A stretch of DNA of 64,000 nucleotides from assembly GCA_028023455.1 (NCBI GenBank), contig JAQFVV010012491.1:62001-126000 (forward strand), written 5' to 3'. Below are positions 49,880-62,573 of this stretch, one piece after another; the first letter of the stretch is position 1, and every line of letters starts with the position of its first letter. Below the pieces are notes generated by a model that made no database searches, was not told the DNA's origin, and worked only from the letters and a program-made list of their open reading frames with translations. A program made the translations under genes and the position numbers. Source of the stretch: Epiperipatus broadwayi (taxonomy: Eukaryota > Onychophora > Udeonychophora > Euonychophora > Peripatidae).

Positions 49880-52100
49880 GCACAAATAGAATGTAATTTA
49901 TTTTAAATAGTGGATGGAAGAACAACATTGAAAAGATTTTTCAAATATCTAAGAGAGTAGTAGCAAAATGAATTAATCAGCTTGAAGGATTATACCATAA
50001 GCAGACAATTCATGTTCCAATAAGTACTGTATTTTTTTTAAAAAAATAAAGATTAGCAGATTTCTAAATGGATGGTATATTTTAAAACTTCCTAAATACC
50101 ATTTTAAAATTCTCATAGAAAATTTTACTGTTAAATTGAAAAATGATTAAAAGATGTAGGTCACATAATAAAATTTGGATAGGGTGATGAAAATGAGAGA
50201 CAAAATAGGTTTGTGGGGATGTGTGAATGTAGTATGAAGGAGAATTTTACATTACAAATTTTTTATTGGAAAAAAATGAAAAATATAGAGGAGGAAGAAA
50301 TGAAATCCAGTTGAGTTGTATTTTAAATAACAGAAAAAATATATTTCAAAACTGTAATAGAATCATCAGAAATAGTGAAATGCAAGATATGTAATAATGA
50401 AAAACTATTTATGTTTAAAAGATTCAACAAAGGAAAATTTAATGCAAAGTTAGAAAGACAAAAGCTATTAAAAATATACTATCAATAGCTAAAATCTTTA
50501 ATCTTCAGAAATAGCCCAGTGAATTTAAGCTAAAACTTAACAAAATGTTACTGGCTTTTGAAGATCATTCAGATTTGAATGGAATCAGTAGGAAGACAAT
50601 AGATAGTCTATTATGAACAATGCAAAAAATTTTCAACCAAGACAAGGTAATGAATAAAGAAATGAATGAATATAAAAATAATTTTAAATCATCTATTTGG
50701 AAGGTGTAAATATCTGGAATTATGTAAAAAGTTATAAACAAATTAATAATGATGATATTCAGACAATATAATTGCAAATATAGAAAGTAAGCTATAAAAA
50801 AATAGAAAATGATATCTTGGTATTAAAAAAAGAGATTATTTCACTAATAGTAAAAAAGAAAAAGGCTTTATCATCAAAAAATAGGGATGCTGTCATAAAA
50901 TATGTAAAAGAATTCTACAAACTATTATATAATATTTAAAAAAACAAAGTCACCCTATAATTATGATAATATATTTTGAAATATTTTGTATTTTAATTTA
51001 TTAAATTTATAAAAAATAAAATAAAAAAGCTCCAATAAATGATGAAACATTTAAAATATTTTAAAAGAAGTAGTAGAGGAAATAAAGTATTAATACATCA
51101 GATATTTAACACACAAAGATATATCAGATGATAGGAAGAATGCACTGGTAATATTCATATTTTAGAAAGATTAAAAAAAGATATTTTAAAGTTAAAATCT
51201 TATCTATAACACAGGACTTAGTCTAACAACTACAAAAAAGCTGAATTAGAAAATAATTATAACCCAGTAAACTTCACCTAAGTATTAAAAAAAGTTATTA
51301 TTTTATGTTGAATATGTAGATTATGAAAAAGACTTTATAAACATTTCTGCTATGATTAAATCATTGAAAATTAGAATGTAAATCCAGGAAAATGTCCAAA
51401 TCTAAAGAATATTTGTTTAAATTCAATAATCAGAATTAAGCTATCTAATAGCATTAATAAGATTAAAATTTGACGTATTTTGTAGACAAAAGTTATCAGG
51501 TAAAACAAGAAAGACATAAGTATGAAAGAGATTATAATAATGTTCAATGGTTTTTAGCAAATAAAAAAATAAAGATGCATAGTAATAACTTAGAAAAAGT
51601 TAAAAACTGTGAATATTTTGGTCAAATTGTTAATATAGATGGAAATAAATTAAACTCAGAGGGAGTATTTTTAGTAGAATTGATTTAATCCTAAAATCAA
51701 TATGCCAATGTGTTTGAAGAATGTTTCAATAAAACAATTCTACCACTGCTTATTTAATTAAAGGATGATAGAGAGATTGCAGAGTAAAATATGAAGCATT
51801 TTATTTTGGAGTTAATCAAGAGGGATTAAAAGTGAAATGCATGAATATGAAAATAAACTAATATCATTAATTATCATTGAAAAAAATTAGTAAAGTTATT
51901 GCTAGAGTAGATAACAATAGATAAACAACTAAAATCCTAAACTAAATGCCTAAAGACTGAAAATTATTTAGATGACATGGATGTTTGAGATAAAGAAGAT
52001 CGTTAAATCATAGGAAAAATAAAAAGTAAGAAGAAGAAAACTGAATTCAACTTAAAGAGACATTCATATGAAATGATAGCAATTGGAAATGATGCAGATG
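49880..52100 (+). mobile_element. RTE LINE (copy 7), heavily decayed
   Basis: Pieces in order: GWKNNIEKIFQISKRVVAK (49912-49970, endonuclease); a K-F-G-x-G-D-E-N-E-R-Q block near 50175-50220; DAVIKYVKEFYKLLYN near 50890-50935; DISDDRKNALVIFIF (51119-51163), matching the D-W-K-N-A motif; EYVDYEKDF (51310-51336); and MTYFVDKSYQVKQE to NLEKVKNCEYFGQIVNIDGN (51470-51645). The catalytic-box region is lost. Read left to right. Confidence 0.72.
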
Positions 52101-53930
52101 ATTTCAAATAATAAATATGGGAGTAATTAGAAGCAACATTTCATCTACCACTGTAACTTGTCACAAGTATAAAGTTTATGTGAGAAAAATAGTTGTCTTT
52201 TGCAACAAAAATATAGCATAGATTTTAGAATTTTGATCATGATTAAAAAATTTCTTTACAAATATACTGTAGATAATAATTGGGGGACAATTGCAATGGG
52301 ATCTCCAATCATCAACTATCTCTGAAGGTTAGCAGCTTCATAAAAATATACAATCTGCAAGTCTCACACATAAATACCATCTTCATTTAGACAATTTGCC
52401 ATTCCTTCAACAACAATAAACATTATAGTAATTTTTTTTACTATTTGATAACTGACCAATAAAATTCTCTTTTCTATTGTGAGAAAATATTTTAAGTAAT
52501 AATATGTATAGATTAAGCATTTAGATATCTACTATTCAGTCAAATATGAACAGTCGATTTCTTGCAAACATTAACCGTGTGAATGATTAAAAAAATTGTT
52601 TGTTTGCTATATTGTCGTTTATATTATATAAAGCAATCACTGTTTATTATGATCACTAGTTATTAGAATCAACAGCAAGAATCCATTCAAACTAGTAAAA
52701 TCCACTACATTTTAGACGATTGTAAATACTACTCAATGTTTAAATCAAATAAAGGTAAAATTCAATTAATTCTATTATTTTTACTTTGCATTTTTAATTT
52801 TATTTAATCACAAAGAGAAGATTTCAAAGCAGAGCTGAGATGCATAAAAGATTAAAAGAAAAGGAAAATCAGACGATGCAGCAAAGAAATCCACTGGCTA
52901 AATTTTTAACTGAGCATTTTATTTAAAAAAACAAACAAACAATTGATTGGCTAGTATTTTGTTATTAAGTAGTAAATTGATTTGATAGCACTATTTAGTG
53001 GTTTAAATTAAAGAGGACTTAAAAACAAGGTTGTACTTGGGTCCTCCAAGTTCTTGATTGGCAGATGGTGAATACCAGACCAATAAATATCAATGTTCTT
53101 TATACTTTATAAAAAGCGAATGATAGTATGAGGTTTAAAAATCATTTCTCAATTCAGATTTTTTGATAGATTTCATAAAGCAATGAACAGATTTATTACG
53201 TATATTACGTATCAGAATTTAATACTATATATGTAATGAAAGTTGTAATCTTCAATAACCCAATGAAGGGCTAAATCCTTTCTAGAATTTCACAAGTATT
53301 ACGAATAAAAAAGTTGCAATTACCTATATAAACTTTACATCAGGAAACTTAAACTACATATAAGAAGATAATATTACACTGCTTGGATTAAATATGGATG
53401 TATTGCTCAATTAATGAAGATTTTTCTATGCTTTAGAAGCAATAGGGTTGAAGCATATTACTTTCACTTGTATTTCATGAGTAATGCAGTTGATAATATA
53501 CTCACCCTTGCTTTGTTAACATAAGATAGTAAGTTAATTATATTTAACTTTTTCAAATAATTCATTAATGATGGTTTATAATTAGAATTAGATTATAATT
53601 ATTTGCTAATGCGTCATATACTTGATGATATGATTGTTAAATACCACAGAATATTATGAATGTAAAAATAAATTTAATTAAAAAATATCAATCACAAATC
53701 TTTTCCTCATAAGATTTCTATGCCTCACTAATACTGATTAGCATTTAATGGTAAACCATCATGTAAATTAGCTATAAAATTTTTCTACAACTGTTAATTG
53801 CATGTATATTTATATATACACTCGTTCTGATTCAGGATCATTCCTATATTTTTGATGGCTGAAAAACCTCTAAATGCATGGCTTATAGCCAGAATATCTT
53901 TTAAGATCTTAACTATCTTTTATCATATTT
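52101..53930. other. AT-rich stretch, no recognised element
   Basis: I see no coding pattern, repeat pair or RNA-like motif here beyond short A/T runs. Confidence 0.5.
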
Positions 53931-53939
53931 AACTCAAGC

Positions 53940-54056
53940 TCCGATCTTATTGTCACAGATGTTGCCATAAACAGCACCGCCCTTTGGATTTTGAGGCCCA
54001 GGGCACAAATATGGAGTGGGATCCCAGGTAAATAAAGAAGTAAATAAATAAATAAA
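53940..54056 (+). other. Possible retroposon 3' end or exon-like segment
   Basis: A GC-richer segment (TGCCATAAACAGCACCGCCC, then GGCCCAGGGCACAAATATGG) ends in GGGATCCCAGGTAAATAAAG and an AAAT microsatellite (54037-54055). An AG precedes it and CAG/GTAAAT ends it. One frame is open (HRPLDFEAQGTNMEWDP), so it could be an exon, but the AAAT tail fits the 3' end of a SINE or LINE better. Confidence 0.35.
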
Positions 54057-54272
54057 ATCTGTAAATTTTTAATACAAGCAAGGACTATTCAGTTACAAAC
54101 TATCAGCCGTTTGCCCGTTTATAAAAACGTTCAAACGGGGAGACGTTTGGAAATTTCGTGAGCTTCATTTCAAAACTAAGCTTTCGCTTTATGTATAAGA
54201 ACTTGCATCAAATGTCGGTCTGTCAGTCTATTTGATTAATGCGTAAGATATATATTATGTAGTTGATTAAAA

Positions 54273-54332
54273 TAAGGTAGCTCGGTTCGGGGCTCCACTA
54301 GCCCCGGGTACACGCCCGGTTGACCGACCTTA
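54273..54332. other. GC-rich, hairpin-dense 60-nt segment
   Basis: CGGGGCT (54288-54294) pairs perfectly with AGCCCCG (54300-54306) over a 5-nt loop. CGGG and CCCG at 54305-54318 can pair. TAAGGT (54273-54278) with ACCTTA (54327-54332) and CGGTT with GACCG close an outer stem. In this AT-rich window such a block is very unusual. No known RNA family is recognised. Confidence 0.5.
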
Positions 54333-54665
54333 GGGACGCTACTGGCCATAAGAATACTTTGCACAAAAGTCAAGCATTCTATCTTTCTTTGTTTAAAAAG
54401 AAAGCCTTGCAATTTAACTTTAAACTATACTAATGACTTATCCGCTTATCTTGAGCGCGCAAGTTCAGCTCATTCTTTCATTTTGGCTTTAAATATGAAA
54501 GCGCCAGTTTGTCTTAAACTTAATGCTCAACAGCAAGTTAGAAAAAAAACATCGCAGTTGATCAAAACGCTTAACATTACCGTTCACTTAAAAAATATTT
54601 CTTTTAATAAATCGCACTATATTGAAAATCGAATTTTGCTTGATGATAATGGAAAGCACGTATAA
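54324..54665 (+). CDS. Open frame of 113 codons, function unknown
   Basis: Open from after a TGA at 54321-54323 to TAA at 54663-54665. The first ATG is at about 54495, giving only 56 codons; the upstream part may be non-coding or an exon continuation. The sequence is Lys/Leu/Asn-rich, with AYLERASSAHSFILALNMKA, LKLNAQQQVRKKTSQLIKTL and ENRILLDDNGKHV. No motif, signal peptide or family is recognised. Base composition is less AT-rich and more CpG-containing than in the surroundings. It could be an exon, an old element, or transferred DNA; none can be argued strongly. Confidence 0.3.
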   Translation, partial: PTLGTLLAIRILCTKVKHSIFLCLKRKPCNLTLNYTNDLSAYLERASSAHSFILALNMKAPVCLKLNAQQQVRKKTSQLIKTLNITVHLKNISFNKSHYIENRILLDDNGKHV

Positions 54666-54879
54666 ATAGTTCACAAATTATAAATAAGAATAAAAAAAGC
54701 AGAGAGATTGACTTGTTCATTCGCCTACATCCGCATTTAAAAAAATAATTAAGTACAATACTTGAATTTTAATACTGTGGTTTGAAAAAAAATCTAATCG
54801 TCTTTTATATATATACAAATTCTTAAGAGGTGGCGCTGATTATCAAGCACTTACCCATGTTGTCTAGGATCTTGCCGTT

Positions 54880-54935
54880 GATTTTGACCTCTGTGCATTC
54901 TCATTAAAGTAACCGAAACATTGAATAATTGTGTA
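54880..54935 (+). repeat. SINE/LINE-tail-like motif
   Basis: GACCTCTGTGCATTCTCATT is followed by AAAGTAACCGAAACATTGAA. This is the kind of 'GA-rich then CGAAACrTTG' motif found near the 3' ends of many animal retroposons. The same CGAAACATTGA occurs at 63935-63945. Confidence 0.4.
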
Positions 54936-55199
54936 GGATTACCAAGTTCATAATTTATTTTATTTCAGTTATCGTATTTTTATTTTAATGTTATTATTTC
55001 ATTTAATATTATTTGACTCGCGTCATTGATCGCCATACACTAGGATTGTTAGTACGCTTTTCTTTTGGTCTCGGTTTATAAAAACGCTTCATGCTTGTAC
55101 AACTGGGATAGGCGAAGGTGTGGATTTGTTTGTATTTACATTAAACGAAGTTTTCGTATTTAACAACGCACAAGACTGATAAGTAAGTGATTGTTAAAC

Positions 55200-56670
55200 A
55201 TTTACAATTTGTTATATATATTTACTTTGATTAATTTAGATGCGAATTAAAAGGAAAAAGAGCTTTTTAAGCGCAGGTTAAGATTTGGAACTTCTCTTCC
55301 GAAAATTATATAAAATATGCAAATTATATTGTCGAAGACTAACGAAGTATTGTAATAGTGGAATCTGTTCTATTCTTATTTAACGTTAATAATTGTTTAT
55401 TTTGCAATTAAAATTAACTTTTTTTTTTTTTTAAAATTATGTTTATAAATAATCATATTATACCAAAATATGTATAATTAATAAAAAAATTCATTGTCTA
55501 AAGACATTAACAGGCAATATTAATCTATTATGTGATTGCTAATTTGTTGAAGAATAGTTAAAATGCAAACACAATATTAATTATTTGTTTGCACACTTAA
55601 ATAGCGTTATAAGATTCTTTTGTACTAAGTACTTATTTTATGGTAAATACTAGAAATAATAAATTTGCCAGCAGATAGGCGGTCCTTTCTGCAACAGTTT
55701 GTTGTCGGTTCTATTGTACTAATTATGATCTGAATGGCTGTTGTTACTTTCCTTAAAATATTTTCTTAGTATTTGCTTTCTGTTCTTATTTTTTCAAGTG
55801 AAGGAAATATTTTACTTTATATATATATAATAAATTAAACCAGTTTAACATATTATTATTTGCTACAATGATGTGGTTTTCGTCACATGGTAGATTGTAA
55901 CTTTTTGCCCTGAATAGCATCATGGGAAAGAAAAAAAAAGCGTCTTAAATTTTGTAATTAATATTCTTGTCGAAAGCATTGGATGAAGTAGGGAAACCGG
56001 TGCTTAGTAATGGAAGAAATTAGTTTTCTAACCTTCATATATATATATTTTAAATTTTACTTATCCTTGTTATTTTTGAATAGTCAAATAGATTTTTCTC
56101 CCTTGTTATAACGAATATTGGTAAAATCTGTAGACTTTATTAAAAAAAATATATAATTTTGTATTGAAATATTTTTATCCTGGTTTTATAATTAACTCTT
56201 CACCTTAATTTAAAAGTGGAAATAATTTATTTCCTGAATTATTTTTAATTTGTAGAATTCTTAAAATTGTTAGTATTGTTATGATTATAGTACTTTGTTA
56301 AAGGCATATAATTATCATGTTTATTATTATTAAAGTTTCTCTCCAAGGACTTATCTAATGTTGTTTTTCTCTTCATAACTATTTCATTCTTCTCTTTTCT
56401 CTGACTCCTACTTTCCACAGATCTTTTAATCCTGGCATTCATAATTCCTCTTCCTCTTAAGTATATGCTTAATCTATTACACTTCATCAATCTCCTTATG
56501 TTTTCTCAACACTTCTACATTGCATAACACATCCTTTCATTGTATCTTTTCCATTCTTATGAATCCACAACTTCAAAGCATCCATTCTTTTTACATTTTT
56601 TTTTTTAATTATCAGTCTCTAATCAATATAAAACAATGATAATCAACAGATCATAAAGTAATATAACCAT
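55200..56670. other. AT-rich stretch, no recognised element
   Basis: T/A runs (for example 55420-55432) and a (TA)-type microsatellite near 55820. The minus frame 56245-56490 is Lys/Asn-rich low complexity and unconvincing. Confidence 0.5.
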
Positions 56671-56672
56671 AT

Positions 56673-56896
56673 TATGATTCTAGTGGTATAGTAGTTAGCA
56701 TGTCTATCTGCAATGTCGGAGACCTAAGGTTCTAATCTGAGTAAATCATCTTTAGAAAGTTTTCAGGTGTCTGTTTAATGTATGTGTATATAGTAGATTG
56801 TTGATTCAATGGCATCTAGGTTTTGATAGATAAAGGTTAAAGTTAAACCAAAGTCTGTCAGATGAAGATGGATTGATTGAAAATAAAAATATGATT
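56673..56896 (+). mobile_element. tRNA-derived SINE with 7-bp target-site duplication
   Basis: The head (from 56680) reads CTAGTGGTATAGTAGTTAGC, with a tRNA A box. The B box GGTTCTAATCT (56728-56738) follows at tRNA-like spacing. A unique body of about 150 bp ends in an A-rich tail (GAAAATAAAAA). TATGATT flanks it at 56673-56679 and 56890-56896. The B box carries TAA where CGA is usual, so it is probably no longer transcribed. Confidence 0.72.
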
Positions 56897-57699
56897 GTAA
56901 TATATGATATTCTGATTGGTAAGGGGAGATAAGTCCATGTTTTACTAATACTCATATTACTAATCTGCTTGGCTATATATATAGATGTTATATTATCTGC
57001 TGTTAATTTTTTACTATAAGGTAGATGTTTTCAACTTACCAAAATCATGGATTTAAACAAAATTTGTTAAATACTGTATATACTTACTAAATTATACAGA
57101 AATTTATTTCTAAAAATATTTAAAATTTATTTGTTGTCTATATTATAGCTACAGAAAGGAATTTATTTTTAACTGAAATGAAACTCATTCTTTTCTGACT
57201 TAAAGAAACTGAACAGAGCAAATTTCTAATGTCTTCTACACACATCCCTATTATTTGCATGTGATTATTCACATGATAAGTGAGCATGAACAAACTGCTC
57301 AAAAATATGCTTCAGTCATCATGATGAATTTACTGACTTACACCTATAAATAAAAAAAAAGCAACAACTTTCCTCCTCAGACTCTAGGCAATTCTTAATT
57401 AAAATCTTGCGTGGGTTTTTGAAGCCAGAATCAACTGTTGGTTGTATATATGAATGCTGATTCTCTTTTACACTTACAATTATGACAACCAAAAATAAAT
57501 TATGATACTCATTTTCTGGAGGCTAAAAAGTTGTCAGCAAAGGCAATGGTTAGTAATCAAAGGAAGAGGGTGCTAAAGATTTTCTGGTTATGGACTTTGG
57601 TTGCCATTTATATACAATTGTAGACTATTTTTAAGTACAGAAAGACTGCCAATTGAAAGAAAACAATCATAATAGTATCCAATGTGACATCAGATCTTC

Positions 57700-60010
57700 T
57701 AAAATTAGAAGAAAAGTGAAGAAACAATTAATTTGAAAAATTTAAACTTGCACTTTAGTATAAAGGCACAAATAAAGGAAGCACAGATATAATGGATTTT
57801 ATTATAAATAGAAGATAGAGCAACAGTATTATGAAGATTGGTGGTATGTCAGATAGAATGACAATATTGATTAATTCAAAGTAATAGAAGATAGTAAATG
57901 TAGATAGTTAGTTTAGATTTCTGCTTCAACAATTTTTTATATGATGAAGAAATAGGAAATTTTATATAGAAATACAAATTGATGTTCATCTTTTCATCAG
58001 ACCAACAACATTTTAAAACTTTATGGAAGACTTGAATGCTAGATTGGAAAACAGTTGAAAGATAAAAATGCTTTGTGTAAATTTGGTCATGGAAGAAATA
58101 TAAAGTTATAGTATTTTCTGAGAAATAAAGTTATATAATGAACTTTTTTTTTTTTGAGAAAAATTCATAATGGAAATAAACATGGAAGCTTTCACTCTAA
58201 TGGTGTTATATTACATTTTAATTAACAGAAAAAGTATATTTTAATATAGTATATACATAATAGAATAATAGAATAAACATAGGGATATATATTAATGGAA
58301 AATGATAGAGAAAGAGAGAAAGAAAGCTATTATAAAAACATTATTAACAAATTATATTCTTAATGTTCTAAGAACTGGTATTCAAATACCCCCCCCCCCC
58401 ATATTTAATGAATGTCTGGAATTCTATAAAATGGTTCAAAATAGTGAATGATAAAATATAAATGTAATATGGAAAGCCTAAAAATATAAAACATCTTGAT
58501 ATTGGAAATTAAATTTTCAGTAATAAGTAGAAAAAAAAAGGCATTATTATTAAAAAGAGGGATGACTTCATTGTGGAAAAAATTCTGCAAAGAATTATGT
58601 AGCAATAAAAAGCAAGAGAACAAAGAAGCTTCTGTAATTATGAAACCGCCTTTTGAAATTCCAAATATTTTAAATGAGAGGTGAGGCATATATTTAAATC
58701 TATGAATAGGAAATATTCCAGTAATAATAAAATTATTATAAGTATTTTAAAAGAAGCAGGTGAAGAAATAGAAAAATTGTTAGCAAAGTTATATAAAATA
58801 ATATACCACACGATTATAAGAATATGATGTTTATATTAATATTTAAAAAAGATTAAAAAGAAGATATTAAAAATTACAAATTTATCAATCTTCTATCAGT
58901 TCTATACAAAATCTTTAAGATTATTACAACACTTCTAAGAACTTTGGACTCAAACCAATCAAAAGGAAAATAAGCTGAATGTCAGTAGATAATTGTAAGT
59001 TGTCATTTTGCTTTGAATTTGTTGATTATCAAAAGGCATTTAATGAATTAAGCAAATCAGTCATTTCTTAAAAGCTTTTGGAATATCTAGATATTGTCTC
59101 AAAATTGTCAAATTTTGAAGAATAGTTATCAAGATACAACAATATTGAATAGACTATAATAAGAATATTGACAAGGGTATATAGCAGAATGATTTCTTAT
59201 TTCCCAAATTTTTTTTTACAATAGGTTATATGAGTATTTGATGGATTCAACTAATAAGCTGAAAGAATAAAAATGACTCGAGATTATGTAAATTATCTAG
59301 ATTTTATAATGATGTGGTTCATTTTCCCCAAAATGGTTTCAAATTCCAGGAAATCTTATTATAGTTACCAAATTAAAAAAAAAAAAAATAGAATTAAAGA
59401 TAAATATTAAAAAGACTAGTAATGTTTAATAGTATTTTCAAAAAGAATAAAATATAAAGATTGATAATAATGAATTAGAAATTAACAATAATATCGTGAT
59501 TAGGTTAATAATATAATGCAAATGTAATGAATAAAATTAATCATAGAATTTGGATGGAGGGCTTTTGGTAGATAATAAGTTTTAATATTAAAAGGAAATA
59601 TGCTTACATGCTTTGAAAGAAAAACTTTTAATAAAAATATTTTATCAGTGTTTACTTATGGACATGAGACTTGATTACTCGATAAAAAAACAAACAAACT
59701 TCAGTCTATACAATGAAATAAGAAAAATCCATGTTGGAAGAAACAATGAAGCACTGAAAACTAAATTCTTGAGTGAGAAAGCAGATAGGTATGAGTGACA
59801 TTATTAAAAGAATTAAGATACCAACATGGAGTTGATCCAGATGTATGGCTAAAAAAAATGATAGCAGATGATTATACATACTCGTAAACAGGATCCTAAG
59901 AGTTTATAAAAGTCCTAGAAAGAAATCACATGTGAGATGGACAGATAAGGAAATTTCATAGATTGGGAAACAGAAACTGTGAATTGAAAAAAAGAACTGG
60001 AGAAATTTTT
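57700..60010 (+). mobile_element. RTE LINE (copy 8), heavily decayed
   Basis: Pieces read left to right: MDFIINRR, then IGGMSDRMTIL (57791-57870); a D-Q-T-N-N-I-L-K-L-Y-G-R-L block (about 58000-58040), then NALCKFGHGRNIKL (58068-58110); a reverse-transcriptase NYKFINLLSVLYKIFKIITT-type block near 58870-58930; FVDYQKAFNEL near 59018-59050; YLDFIMMWFIF near 59295 in place of the catalytic FADD region; NKINHRIW near 59530; MLTCFERKTFNKNILSVFTYG-type sequence (59600-59665); and a C-terminal R-K-K-S-H-V-R-W-T block near 59910-59950. Confidence 0.72.
58389..58400. repeat. Poly-C run (12)
   Basis: Twelve C, interrupting the RTE copy between endonuclease and reverse-transcriptase regions. Confidence 0.9.
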
Positions 60011-61740
60011 ATTCTGAAATGTATTTCACATGATTGTAATATAAAATGTTCATATACTCAATTTCTTGTGAGAATAAATGTCATTTGATTACTGTTTGAG
60101 TTTGATAGATCATTCTTAATTGATAAGACTGAAGATTTATTTATTTTTGCTATATATTTTCAGTTGAAAATCAAATGAGAAACTTTTGCTTACTGTCAAG
60201 TTTATTTTTATACTGCACTAATTGATTGCAGTAACTAGATGATAGATTGTCTTATTGTTTATAATTGCCATGGCAGTTTGCATCTTAAATTTCAAAATTA
60301 ATGAAAAGGGTGCAAATAATATCAAGCTTGCATTGACATTAAAATAATAGAATTGTCGGGGTTCTATTACCTATTATATTATTACTGAATTTACTTTTGA
60401 GTAAAAAACATGAATAAACTTTAAGCCTTTTTGATTTATTAATTGATTCAGTCATTTTTTAGAAATTTTATTAAAAAAATCCAATACTTATTCAATATTA
60501 TATGATTTATGCAATTTGCATTGATTAAAAATAGTAACAGTTAAGATTGAAACAATAGTAAGTTGTATTAATAATATAATGTTTTATAATTATTGATCAC
60601 AATTGCCAAGAAATTTTTCAAGAAATATCTCTTCACCAGTAGTTTTTAGAAACTTCTAATTTATTATCTTATAAATTTTCAAAGTGTTCAACTTTTGTCA
60701 AATGAAATGTAATCATTATTCATATAAAATAGTATTTAGAATAATAGAATTTTGCATAGAATAGTCATTTTTAATTTAAATAATTATTCTATTACCAGTA
60801 GTTTGAAAGAGATCAACTGATTCCTGTACTGCTTATCCTATCAAATTTAATCTTAGAATATTATTCTTTAAATTATTTCATAACTTTAATAGTGATATCT
60901 TTAATAATTACAATTACATTATTAAGATGCACCCCATTAAGAAAAATAATACTGTTCAACATTTGCTTAGTTGATTCCACAGTAAGAGGAGAGCAATAAA
61001 GAGGAAGGCATTTCTCTCTGTTTTTAGAAAGCCAGAGGGGGGAGTTTTAATTTTTTAAATTTTTCCCCCAAATAGAGAAGATTAATGGGGAGTTTTTTTT
61101 GAATGGAATTAAAAAAAAAATGGGTAAAAAAAAAATTTTTTGAAAAAATAAAAAAAAAAGTTTATCCAAAATGAAGTTTAGAATAAGTTCTGATTTAATT
61201 CTAAACAATTTCATATATTATTTAACTTAATCTCTTTTTAAATGTTTATCATTCTTTTCATGAGACTATTATATTCATCCATAGTTTGAATAACATATTT
61301 AGTATATCTATATTAGAAAGAATATATGTAATAGTTTACTGCTTTTCTATTTATTAACAATAATTAACACGAAAACCACTCCAGAATAATAAACAAATGA
61401 TTTAATATTTACACATGCATGTATATTGACTGCTCAAAGATAATTTATTAATTAAAATATGCTATTGATTTGGAATATACTTATTTTATATTTATCTCTA
61501 ATATACAGAACATGTTGGAGATGGGGGGGGGGGAACAAAGCAAAAACGTTTTTATATTAATATTAATCTTTATCCTCATCATTTTAATCATTATTTTCAC
61601 TATATTGATCATTATGTTGAATGAATATATTCAGATGTACTATCCAGTTGTCAAGCACTTTATTAACAATATCTGGAATAGTAGAAGCTCTTATCTCAAT
61701 AATAAAAATAATCAAATGCTTGTTTGAGAGTTTGTAAGAA
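60011..61740. other. AT-rich stretch, no recognised element
   Basis: Includes purine-rich low-complexity sequence at 61030-61165 with long A and T runs, and an 11-G run (61523-61533). The 85-codon plus frame at 61470-61727 is Ile-rich low complexity. Confidence 0.5.
61523..61533. repeat. Poly-G run (11)
   Basis: Eleven consecutive G. Confidence 0.9.
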
Positions 61741-61741
61741 G

Positions 61742-61790
61742 TTCAAATACTGGAAGTGACAGAGAGGGCTGTGATTTATGAATCCTGGTT
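61742..61790 (-). repeat. Inverted diverged copy of the 74-bp unit
   Basis: TTCAAATACTGGAAGTGACA followed by GAGAG, then GTGATTTATGAATC, matches the reverse complement of the tandem unit's centre with several changes. It shows that the unit is part of an older interspersed repeat. Confidence 0.65.
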
Positions 61791-61892
61791 TCCAGAGTCT
61801 ATCCTTCAAATACTGAACTAAATCATGCATATTTTATAAATTTAATTTTTTCTGCACTAATGTGGAAGTTGAGCGGTAACTCGATGACTAAA

Positions 61893-62114
61893 GATACATA
61901 GATCACAATTTGGTTCTGTCACTTCCAATACTTGAAAATCATATGACCTCCCAAGTGACAAAATCTGATACATAGATCACAATTTGGTTCTGTCACTTCC
62001 AATACTTGAAAATCATATGACCTCCCAAGTGACAAAATCTGATACATAGATCACAATTTGGTTCTGTCACTTCCAATACTTGAAAATTATATGACCTCCC
62101 AAGTGACAAACATC
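61893..62114. repeat. Tandem repeat, three units of 74 bp
   Basis: Units start at 61893, 61967 and 62041 with GATACATAGATCACAATTTG and are almost identical (one C/T change in unit 3, then loss of register at the end). A T run (62116-62132) follows directly. The near identity points to a recent duplication. Confidence 0.95.
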
Positions 62115-62573
62115 TTTTTTTTTTTTTTTTTATAAAATTCTAGTTGTCAATTGAGATCATCTTCATTTAGTATAGATTCCATTTGTGAATATTAGAAATA
62201 TGCTGGATGCTAATTTTTTGATGTTAGAGGACCATAGGCAGAGAAATTAAGATTTTTGCTATAACAAATAAGGATTGCAGACAGTTGACTTCCTTTGAAA
62301 GGTTTGTAGATCCTGCTTATTTAAATTTATGGCAAGTCTGCTAATACAACTTTATTGTTAATTAGTCTGGATACAATCTGTTAACTTTAATTATTAAACA
62401 TTCATGTCCAAACGTGTTGAAGTATAATGGTTGATCAAAGCACACACAAGCATGTAAATAAATAAATAGCTAGTCACCCAAATTCACAGAAATAATCAAC
62501 AACCATTTCATCATTATAAAATATTTTGACCTGAAATAGGAATCTCATCAGATAATCCTGGAAATTAACACCT

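Noticed and set aside
54324-54665. Nuclear copy of mitochondrial DNA
   Set aside because: Neither the standard translation nor reading TGA as Trp gives any mitochondrial protein pattern, and no mitochondrial tRNA or rRNA segment is recognised around it.
61862-61926. tRNA gene suggested by complementary TGGAAGT and ACTTCCA ends 60 nt apart
   Set aside because: The T arm overlaps the would-be acceptor strand, and no D or anticodon stem forms; treated as an inverted repeat around the 74-bp unit.
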